Shown: positions 9,000 to 15,114 of the stretch, in pieces
Position numbering within the stretch: the stretch's first letter is position 1
How the letters are laid out: every line of letters begins with the position of its first letter
Source of the DNA: an uncultured Collinsella sp.
GTDB lineage: Bacteria; Actinomycetota; Coriobacteriia; Coriobacteriales; Coriobacteriaceae
Direction of reading: 5' to 3'
Length of the DNA stretch: 18,460 nt
Assembly: GCA_900554465.1 (NCBI GenBank)
Contig: USHF01000010.1
Location: 1 to 18,460, forward strand
Notes under the pieces: generated by a model
Databases searched by the model: none
What the model was told of the DNA's origin: nothing
Seen by the model: only the letters and a program-made list of their open reading frames with translations
Made by a program: the position numbers and the translations under genes

Positions 9000-9536
9000 T
9001 GACCGCCAAGGGCCAAAATGGCCCCTCCATCCCCGGGCGACTGGCTCTGGCGCGCCGAGGAGTGTCCCCAAGTGCCGGCAGAAAAGAAACGTCCCTATCT
9101 GCCGGCTAGAGGGCACCGAAGAGGATGGCGTAGGTAGTGGATTCGCCGAGCTTGAGCTCGTCGCCGGGATTGAGTTGGGCGGAACGGCCGGGCTCGACCT
9201 GAATGCAGACGCGCGTGGCCCCGTTTACCACCACGGTTCCGTTGGTGGACGACAAGTCCTCGACGTGCCAGATATTTTGAGCATCGCACCAGATATGGGC
9301 ATGGCGGGCCGAGACATCGTCGCCGACGTCGGTAATATCGCCCTCACCAGTGGCCAGCGCACCAATCTCAACACCCTGCTCACTCGGCTGAATCCAGCGC
9401 GGGGCGCTCACGACAAAACTGTTTTGTACGCGCAGCAAGCCCAAGGGGTGCGCCGGAGCGGGTTCGCGTTCGCCCGCGGTCATCGACATGCCAAGCGAAC
9501 GCGGCGTGGAGGTGCCTCCGCCACAGGTCGCGTGCG
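9000..9536. repeat. Right direct copy, containing the 3' end of the intact FHA gene
   Basis: Partner of the repeat at 2257-2792, in the same orientation. This copy is continuous with the complete FHA gene and its operon, so it is the ancestral one. Similarity ends at about 9536, inside the FHA coding region. Confidence 0.88.
9074..9106 (-). terminator. Stem-loop directly after the FHA stop codon
   Basis: GCCGGCAGA at 9074-9082 pairs perfectly with TCTGCCGGC at 9098-9106 around a 15-base loop. The stem touches the stop codon of the FHA gene, the last gene of its operon. The same structure, less perfect, follows the truncated copy. There is no classical T-tract on the minus strand after it, so its role as terminator is uncertain. 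Confidence 0.5.
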
Positions 9537-10044
9537 CGTAGTCGATGGCATAGTTCACCGAGGACCGCACATCCGCCGAACAACCGACGGCGACAAACAG
9601 CACCAGCACGGCCTCGGCGCGCTCGGCGGGCATGAGTTCCGCCGCCTGGGACAGGCGATCGAGCGCGTTGCGATAGAGATTCGTGTCCTGATGGCACTCT
9701 TCGAGCGCGCGTACCATCGGTTCACCTGCAGGACCGCACACCATATTGATCACAGCCGTGGAGTCCATGGGATTTCGCTGGCGCAGGGCCAGTTGCGACA
9801 TAATACGCGCAGCCGAGGTACCGTATTCGGCAAAGTAGCGCTGCTGAAGCGTGCCGACCGGCGCGCGAACGATAAAGCGGGAAACCCAAGAGCGATCGGC
9901 GGCTCGGCTCTGCGGGCTGCGGCCGTCGGCGAGCGGACGGGACGAAAGCACCAGGCCGCACAGCTCGATATGGCTCAGATGCGCCGCGCGCTTAAAGATG
10001 TCAAACATGGCCCCGCATGGGGTGAGCTTAACTTGAGATGCCAT
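9106..10044 (-). CDS. FHA-domain protein, last gene of a kinase operon
   Basis: A 312-residue, apparently cytoplasmic protein. Residues 1-170 form a uniform, mostly helical region I do not recognise. Residues about 205-308 form a forkhead-associated domain, which binds phosphothreonine peptides. The key motifs are SARHAHIW (245-252) and LSSTNGT (264-270). It starts at ATG 10044, three bases after the kinase stop, and its ribosome site AAGGAGG lies within the end of the kinase gene, so translation is probably coupled. The likely partner is a phosphorylated site made by the kinase. A truncated second copy of its 3' end lies at 2363-2842. Confidence 0.9.
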   Translation of the reverse strand: MASQVKLTPCGAMFDIFKRAAHLSHIELCGLVLSSRPLADGRSPQSRAADRSWVSRFIVRAPVGTLQQRYFAEYGTSAARIMSQLALRQRNPMDSTAVINMVCGPAGEPMVRALEECHQDTNLYRNALDRLSQAAELMPAERAEAVLVLFVAVGCSADVRSSVNYAIDYAHATCGGGTSTPRSLGMSMTAGEREPAPAHPLGLLRVQNSFVVSAPRWIQPSEQGVEIGALATGEGDITDVGDDVSARHAHIWCDAQNIWHVEDLSSTNGTVVVNGATRVCIQVEPGRSAQLNPGDELKLGESTTYAILFGAL

Positions 10045-10047
10045 GAC

Positions 10048-11892
10048 CTAGGCCTCCTTGGTCGTAGAAATAGAATCGGACGATACTTCGACAGGTCCGC
10101 CAAAAGTACGGGCAGCTGCGGCTCCACCGGCAAGCGGAGTCGCCATCTGGGCTTTTGTACGTCGCGGTGCCGAAACGGGAAGTTCAAAGGCAAAGCCCAT
10201 CGCAAGCAAAAACCACGTAAGCGTATAGGTTGCAACCAGAGCGGCAACAAGGCCGCCCATCACGGCGCGTTGGGAAAATACGCTACATGCAGCCACAACC
10301 AGCACCGGAACCTCGCAGGCAGAAAGCGCAAGCACACCCTGCAGGAAGCCCGAGCGCCGATTGCGCGCAAGTGCCCCCGCGACAACGCCGGCTATGCCTG
10401 GCAGCGCCAACGCCAGTGCGGCAATAATACCCGGTAGCGACCCAGACCACACGAGCGATCCCAAAGTCGCCGTCACGCGAGCGCCCGACGCCAGCAGCGC
10501 GGCCGAAACCACGACCACAGCCCAAACCACGCCACAGACGACCGTCGCGCCGACCATCAGCGCGCGACGAACCGCGCGGCCAGACGCATCCATGGGGCAC
10601 GGCGTGAGCGGCTCGCCGCGGAGCGAACGACCGACATTTTGCGCATAGTGGTCACAAAACGCCGAGAGCGCCGCCTCGACCGCCGCCGGCTCGGGACGAT
10701 CTTTTTGATGGCTGGACAGACAGGCCATCACCACGTCGAACAGCTGGGCATCGACAAACGCCAGCGCATCGCGTAGCTCCTCGGAATCCGGCTCAAGCCC
10801 CAGCTGCTGGGCCTGCTCGGCCGCAGCGAGCGCCACATCGGGCTCACGACGAAGCAGCTGAGTCAAATCGCAACCGGGCGCATGGGCACCAATGGGATAG
10901 TCGGGCAGCGTGTCCATCTTGAGACGATAGGGGCTGGCGATGTCGCGCGTCTTTTTGCGCGAACCCGAGGTGCCCGAAGTGCTCGGCGCGGCTTCGTATG
11001 GCGCGGCGCCGGCAATGAGCTCGTAAACCGTGCTTGCCGCGGCATAGACGTCAATCGCCGGCGACATACGCAAAGCGCGCAGGTCGGGAATATCGTCGGT
11101 GAGCATCTCGGGCGGGGCATAGGCAACCGTCGCGCGACGCAGCGTGGCATAACGCTCCGTAAACGACGCCTTGCCGCCGGTACCGGCCACGGCCGACGCA
11201 GGCTCAAGCGCCAGCGACGAGCCAAAGTCGATCAGGCACAGGTCAAAGGTGCCCTCGGCAAGCTGCCGGTCAAGCGGTAGACGCGCCGTACGCACCATAA
11301 TATTAGCGGGCGAGATATCGCGATGGACAAAGCCCTCGCCCACCAGGCTCATACGGCAGAGCAGATCGAACAGGTCGCGACCCAGACGCGCCGCCACAAG
11401 CGGCGACAGGCGTCCGGCATCGTCCACGGCAAGTCGCGAACGCAAGCGGGCAAGCGTCTCGCCCTCGACCCATTCCATGACAATTGCAGGCACACCGTCG
11501 ACCTCGCCCCAGCCATAGAGGCGGGGAAAGCCCTTAAGGCCCGAAAGAGCGCGATGGCATTCGTATTCCTCGCGAAACGCCGCCTTGAACTTGGCGACCA
11601 GCGCCTCGTGAGCGGCATCGTCGTCAAACTCATCGCGCGTCGGCAAGATGAGCTGTTTGAGTGCCACGGCCTCGCCTTGGGCGTTGACGGCACGCGTCAC
11701 GCGGCCGATACCGCCACGGCGCATGGCGGCATCGTCGGCAAACAGCATCGTAAAACGACGCAGATAGGCAGGCAGTTCGCCCTGACCGAGCGCAATGGCC
11801 GGCTCAAACCCGTCGACACGCGCCAGGCGCAGGCCGACCATGGGATCGCGACCGAGCGATTGTGGTGTGGTGGATGCAAGATCGGTCATCAT
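10048..11892 (-). CDS. Membrane-tethered Ser/Thr protein kinase
   Basis: A 614-residue protein with a eukaryote-like kinase domain facing the cytoplasm and four predicted membrane helices at its C-terminal end (about 444-468, 484-508, 518-538 and 545-570). Visible catalytic residues are the ATP-binding lysine in VALKQ (Lys79), the loop HRDISPANIM (Asp192, Asn197), DFG at 222-224, and the activation-segment end APPEM (259-263). Unlike PknB it has no extracellular PASTA repeats. The variant HRDISPAN loop is less common than HRDVKPEN but keeps the catalytic Asp and Asn. Its ATG (11892) overlaps the stop of the upstream gene in an ATGA junction, which indicates coupled translation. It probably phosphorylates targets read by the FHA protein downstream. 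Confidence 0.92.
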   Translation of the reverse strand: MMTDLASTTPQSLGRDPMVGLRLARVDGFEPAIALGQGELPAYLRRFTMLFADDAAMRRGGIGRVTRAVNAQGEAVALKQLILPTRDEFDDDAAHEALVAKFKAAFREEYECHRALSGLKGFPRLYGWGEVDGVPAIVMEWVEGETLARLRSRLAVDDAGRLSPLVAARLGRDLFDLLCRMSLVGEGFVHRDISPANIMVRTARLPLDRQLAEGTFDLCLIDFGSSLALEPASAVAGTGGKASFTERYATLRRATVAYAPPEMLTDDIPDLRALRMSPAIDVYAAASTVYELIAGAAPYEAAPSTSGTSGSRKKTRDIASPYRLKMDTLPDYPIGAHAPGCDLTQLLRREPDVALAAAEQAQQLGLEPDSEELRDALAFVDAQLFDVVMACLSSHQKDRPEPAAVEAALSAFCDHYAQNVGRSLRGEPLTPCPMDASGRAVRRALMVGATVVCGVVWAVVVVSAALLASGARVTATLGSLVWSGSLPGIIAALALALPGIAGVVAGALARNRRSGFLQGVLALSACEVPVLVVAACSVFSQRAVMGGLVAALVATYTLTWFLLAMGFAFELPVSAPRRTKAQMATPLAGGAAAARTFGGPVEVSSDSISTTKEA

Positions 11893-12794
11893 AGGGCAAG
11901 CGCCGCCACGTTATTGTTGAAGTTACCGAGCGCGACGTCATCATCGCCGTAATGGCCGACCCATTGACATAGGTTGGTGTAACAGCCCCACAGATTGGCA
12001 TACTGCTGATACCACTTTGACCGGGGCGAGAATGTCTGACGACCGAACTCGGCTCGAATGACAAACATCTCCCCGACCAGGCTGTCGCACGGCCTGGGAT
12101 CTCCCGTAGAGTTATAGGTCGAGACCACGTCATTGGCACGAGAAACATAGCCGTCGAGCATGTTGTACTTGGTCACAAGCCAGCTGTGAATGCTCTCTTC
12201 CTCAGCAGCGGAAAGGCCACCGGAGTTTGCATCGTTGTCAGTGTTGCCGCCCGTCGAGCCGCCGTTTCCAGACCCTCCGGCAGAGGAACCCGACCCAGAG
12301 CCACCGCCCGAACTCGACGAATCCGAGCCGGAGCCAGAAGTATCCGAGCTACCGGGCTTTCCGGACTGCTGGGCGTCCTGCTCCTTCTGCTGCTCGACCT
12401 TATTCACCGTTGCCGCCACGCTATTGTTGGACAACCGATCGATGATCTTGGTGTTGGTGAGCACGATGGTTTTGCCATTGGCAAGCGTGACTTCGTTGTC
12501 CGGGGCCTCGGCGCCGTCCGCGTCGCCGGTGCCAAACACAATATGCGCGACCACACTTGCCCAAGCATATCCAGTCGTGGTCCCCAGGTCACTTTTGACC
12601 TCATGCCCCACGCGCGGTTCGCGTGCGGCATGTGCCTGCATCATGGACGGCACGGTCATGCCATAGGCAGAAACGCCAGCTATGACCAGCACCAGCGAGC
12701 AAGACAGCAGTGCGTACGCCCGCGGCGCCAAGCCCAGTCGGCGTCGCATGCGCACCGCGGCGCCGCGCTTTGTCTGAGTGCCACCGGGCCGCAT
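11889..12794 (-). CDS. Membrane-anchored protein with Ser/Gly linker, first gene of the kinase operon
   Basis: A 301-residue protein of unknown family. I start it at ATG 12794 because GGAGGAG lies just before; the longer frame to 12887 would run through a terminator-like hairpin and lacks a ribosome site. A basic N-terminus (KRGAAVRMRRR) leads into one hydrophobic helix at about 26-46, probably a signal anchor, so the rest is outside the cell. Then come a region with VTLANGKTIVLTN, a long flexible Ser/Gly/Asp linker of about 50 residues, and a compact C-terminal domain rich in Trp, Tyr and a few Cys. It may be the extracellular sensor or ligand-facing partner of the kinase. That role is inferred from the operon only. 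Confidence 0.8.
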   Translation of the reverse strand: MRPGGTQTKRGAAVRMRRRLGLAPRAYALLSCSLVLVIAGVSAYGMTVPSMMQAHAAREPRVGHEVKSDLGTTTGYAWASVVAHIVFGTGDADGAEAPDNEVTLANGKTIVLTNTKIIDRLSNNSVAATVNKVEQQKEQDAQQSGKPGSSDTSGSGSDSSSSGGGSGSGSSAGGSGNGGSTGGNTDNDANSGGLSAAEEESIHSWLVTKYNMLDGYVSRANDVVSTYNSTGDPRPCDSLVGEMFVIRAEFGRQTFSPRSKWYQQYANLWGCYTNLCQWVGHYGDDDVALGNFNNNVAALAL

Positions 12795-12808
12795 GCGTTC
12801 TCCTCCAA

Positions 12809-12834
12809 CAAAAACACGCCGCTCGGGAGCGGCG
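12809..12834 (-). terminator. Terminator-like hairpin just before the ribosome site of the kinase operon
   Basis: On the minus strand a GC-rich stem (CGCCGCT paired with AGCGGCG, four-base loop, plus-strand span 12817-12834) is followed by TGTTTTTG and then, within a few bases, by GGAGGAG and the ATG at 12794. It has the form of an intrinsic terminator placed inside the leader, so it may act as an attenuator or shield the operon from recR read-through. A weak promoter pair upstream (TTGCGC near 12887, TACACT near 12862, spacing 19) would put the hairpin inside the transcript. Confidence 0.5.
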
Positions 12835-12972
12835 CATTCATTCGAATCCATATTTGAGTGTATCAGCGAACCCAAAAGGTTGCGCAACGAATGGGCAAAT
12901 TAAGGATGCGAGTGGAAGCATCCATGCGATAAGCGGATACAAAGCATCTTTGTTGCACAACAAACTTACAGT

Positions 12973-13002
12973 CGCACGGGGAAATTATGGCTACCCCGTG
13001 CG
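12973..13002 (-). terminator. Stem-loop after recR, possible terminator
   Basis: CGCACGGGG at 12973-12981 pairs with CCCCGTGCG at 12994-13002 with a 12-base loop, about 38 bases after the recR stop. The minus-strand tail (ACTGTAAGTTTGTTG) is only mildly T-rich. Confidence 0.5.
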
Positions 13003-13039
13003 TCGTGATGAAGACATACGGCAGGAGCAGGCTCGCCAC

Positions 13040-13636
13040 CTAAATCGTGCGACGGGCCTCGATGGCGCGCCCAAGCGTAAGCTCGTCGGCATACTCCAGG
13101 TCGCCGCCCACGGGAAGGCCGCTCGCCAGACGCGATACCTCAACGCCCAGCGGCTTGATAGTGCGGGCCAGGTAGCTCGCCGTGGTCTCGCCCTCGATAT
13201 TGGGGTTGGTGGCGATGATGACCTCGTGGATGTCCTCGTGGCCCAAGCGTGCCAGCAGCTCACGAATGTGCAACTGCTCGGGACCAATCTTGTCCATGGG
13301 ACTGATCACGCCGCCTAGCACATGGTACAGGCCATGGTAGCTGCCCGTGCGCTCGATTGCCTGGACGTCGCGCGGCTCGCCCACCACGCAAACGCGAGTG
13401 GTATCGCGCATCGAATCCTGGCAGATGGAGCACTCGTCGGCCGTGGCGTAGTTAAAGCAGCGGCTGCAAAAGTGAACCTCCTGCTTAACCTCCAGGATAG
13501 CCTCGGCCAGGCGGCGCGCCTCCTCGGCATCGGCCTCGAGCAGGTAATAGGCGATGCGCTGGGCCGACTTGGGACCAATGCCCGGCAGACGGCCCAGCTC
13601 ATCGAGCAATTTTTGCAGACTATGGTTGGCACTCAT
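13040..13636 (-). CDS. recR: Recombination mediator RecR
   Basis: RecR joins RecF/RecO in loading RecA on gapped DNA during recombinational repair. The protein is 198 residues from ATG 13636 (MSANHSLQKLLDELGRLPGI), exactly the family's usual length; the longer open frame upstream is an artefact. It shows the N-terminal helix-hairpin-helix (LPGIGPKSAQRIAYYLL), a four-cysteine zinc site (Cys57, 60, 69, 72: CSRCFNY and ECSIC) and the Toprim domain with VVGEPRDV and the EGETTASYLAR stretch. It lies 13 bases after ebfC in the widely conserved dnaX, ebfC, recR order. Confidence 0.97.
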   Translation of the reverse strand: MSANHSLQKLLDELGRLPGIGPKSAQRIAYYLLEADAEEARRLAEAILEVKQEVHFCSRCFNYATADECSICQDSMRDTTRVCVVGEPRDVQAIERTGSYHGLYHVLGGVISPMDKIGPEQLHIRELLARLGHEDIHEVIIATNPNIEGETTASYLARTIKPLGVEVSRLASGLPVGGDLEYADELTLGRAIEARRTI

Positions 13637-13649
13637 ATATATGCGTGTC

Positions 13650-13970
13650 TTAGAACGGCATGCCCGGGATGTTGAGGCCGCCGGTGATGGCGCCCATCTG
13701 CTTGTTGGCAAGCTCGTTGACACCGCGGACGGCCTCGTTGACGGCAGCCATGATCATGTCCTGCAGCATATCGACGTCCTCGGGATCGAGGGCATCGGGG
13801 TCGATGGTGAGGTTGACAAGCTCCATCTCGCCGTTAACGGTCACCTTGACCATGCCGCCGCCGGCAGAGGCGTCGACGGTCTGGGACTTAAGGTTTTCCT
13901 GCGCGGCGGCAAGCTGCTCCTGCATCTTGCGAGCCTGCTTCATCATTTGCTGCATGTTCATACCGGCCAT
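13650..13970 (-). CDS. ebfC: YbaB/EbfC-family nucleoid-associated protein
   Basis: A 106-residue DNA-binding protein that forms dimers and usually travels with dnaX and recR. It has the family's Met/Gln-rich start (MNMQQMMKQARKMQEQLAAAQENL), the central MVKVTVNGEMELVNLTIDP strand region and the DPEDVDMLQDMIMAAVNEA helix. The start at ATG 13970 follows AAAGGAGCC. Because two other genes separate it from dnaX here, it probably has its own promoter between 13971 and 14170. Confidence 0.95.
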   Translation of the reverse strand: MAGMNMQQMMKQARKMQEQLAAAQENLKSQTVDASAGGGMVKVTVNGEMELVNLTIDPDALDPEDVDMLQDMIMAAVNEAVRGVNELANKQMGAITGGLNIPGMPF

Positions 13971-14132
13971 GATGGCTCCTTTACGTGCGGCCGCGCGACA
14001 AGCTGCAAGGGCAGCCGGAGCGCGACGGGACTTTCAAACTCAAAAATCGTACCACGGCGCGGGGCAAGCAAGCGGGGCGGACACGCTACCTCAGTCGATA
14101 TACATGTCCTCCAATACAAACCACGCGCAAAG

Positions 14133-14167
14133 ATTATGCAAGGCCGAATTATGCAAGGTTGCATAAT
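14133..14167. promoter_or_regulatory. Three-half-site operator-like repeat (ATTATGCAA)
   Basis: ATTATGCAA occurs at 14133-14141 and 14148-14156 as direct repeats 15 bases apart, then in inverted form (TTGCATAAT) at 14159-14167. The last two form a perfect 9+2+9 palindrome. Such layouts are typical of repressor operators. On the minus strand each direct half reads TTGCATAAT, which itself resembles a -10 box for ebfC-recR, so a bound regulator would block that promoter. The regulator is unknown. Confidence 0.55.
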
Positions 14168-14269
14168 ATCGCATACTCAATCTAGTAGAGCCGAATCCGG
14201 CATTTCATGTGTGCCACTAAATAGCTAAATGCCAAACCGCTGCTCGAGGCGGAGCACATGGCGGCAGGG

Positions 14270-14275
14270 TATAAT
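14270..14275 (+). promoter_or_regulatory. Consensus TATAAT -10 box upstream of the 155-aa gene
   Basis: A perfect TATAAT lies 34 bases before ATG 14310, a fitting distance for a short leader. No recognisable -35 box stands 16-18 bases upstream, so the promoter may be weak or activator-dependent. Confidence 0.4.
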
Positions 14276-14309
14276 TTGATTGTCATAGATTGCAATTTGG
14301 AGGTGCCCC

Positions 14310-14777
14310 ATGAATGCCCCCGACGCGCTCCAAAACATCCGCTCAAAACACCCCGTTGCATATGTGGTTCTCTATCTCTTTGTCGGCTGGGCATTGCTGG
14401 TTGTCATCACCCATGCCATAGCTTTTGGAGCAGAACTGCTGATAGCCAGCTCGGACCAGCCCGTCGTCAAATGGGAGACGACCGATGAATGCACCGACGG
14501 AACCCGAACCATTTACTACAACAGCCCGTCCCTCTACCAAGAGTTCAAGGTCAAGATAAAGGACTCCAAGATTGTCGATGCCGAACTGGGCTCTTTATTT
14601 ACAATCGGAGCAACCGTCAACGCCGAGCAAGTCGAGTACACGGACGGCCATGCGACGTATCGTATCGACCTCAGCACCCTAGGCCGACCGTCACGCGCTT
14701 GTCTGCTCGAATGCGATATACGCGGCACCACACTACACATGTCCGAAATACAGATGCGCCCGGACAAAAGAAAGTGA
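14310..14777 (+). CDS. Small membrane-anchored protein of unknown function (155 aa)
   Basis: Starts at ATG 14310 after TTGGAGGTG. A short cytoplasmic N-terminus is followed by one hydrophobic segment at about residues 15-45 (VAYVVLYLFVGWALLVVITH). The remaining ~110 residues are polar with alternating beta-type strands (RTIYYNSPSLYQEFKVKIKD), probably outside the membrane. It reads against the dnaX and ebfC-recR genes and converges on the 86-aa gene, 22 bases away. No family is recognised; it could be a narrowly distributed accessory gene. Confidence 0.75.
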   Translation: MNAPDALQNIRSKHPVAYVVLYLFVGWALLVVITHAIAFGAELLIASSDQPVVKWETTDECTDGTRTIYYNSPSLYQEFKVKIKDSKIVDAELGSLFTIGATVNAEQVEYTDGHATYRIDLSTLGRPSRACLLECDIRGTTLHMSEIQMRPDKRK

Positions 14778-14799
14778 TATATGGCCGAGTCGGAAGAGA

Positions 14800-15060
14800 C
14801 TAGGCATAGACTCGTCCGCCTTCGTAGGCAAAACGCAGGATGAGCGGGGCATTGTTACGCACGAAATCATCGAGTTCTTTGAGGTCCGCTTCGCTAAAGC
14901 CCTCATGTGACACCCAATTGAATGCCGGCAAGATACACTCCGCCGCGTCAAAACCCCAATCGCGCGGGCGCTCCACAACGACCTTCACCGTGTTGTCCTC
15001 ACGGACTTCGGAATACGAAACTTGCGTATCGTCCTCGAGGCGGACATATTCCCACATCAT
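14800..15060 (-). CDS. Hypothetical acidic protein (86 aa) downstream of dnaX
   Basis: A soluble 86-residue protein starting MMWEYVRLEDDTQVSYSEVR, rich in Glu and Asp. The start at ATG 15060 (or the next ATG at 15057) follows GGAGCG. It lies 54 bases after the dnaX stop on the same strand, so it is probably co-transcribed with dnaX. It shows a beta-rich first half (VKVVVERPRDWGF) and a helical second half (SEADLKELDDFVRNN). No catalytic motif is evident and the family is not recognised. Confidence 0.7.
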   Translation of the reverse strand: MMWEYVRLEDDTQVSYSEVREDNTVKVVVERPRDWGFDAAECILPAFNWVSHEGFSEADLKELDDFVRNNAPLILRFAYEGGRVYA

Positions 15061-15114
15061 AAGCTCGCTCCGTTCAAAGAAGTCTCTTCCTGAGCAGTAT
15101 ACCCGCCCGTACAG

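Larger units (their letters stand above)
13971..14309. other. Divergent regulatory region between ebfC and the 155-aa gene
   Basis: No gene longer than a few codons is convincing. The region holds the three-half-site repeat at 14133-14167 and a TATAAT box at 14270-14275 pointing to the plus-strand gene. On the minus strand a strong GGAGGAC site near 14110 precedes an ATG of only four codons (ending TGA), which might be a leader peptide or chance. Confidence 0.5.

Noticed and set aside
8956..10437. 493-residue open frame on the plus strand
   Set aside because: It is antisense to the FHA and kinase genes, low in motif content, and has no ribosome site.
13971..14170. SRP (4.5S) RNA gene, often near dnaX and recR
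   Set aside because: The conserved loop with GGTCAGG and GGAAGCAGC is not present on either strand here.
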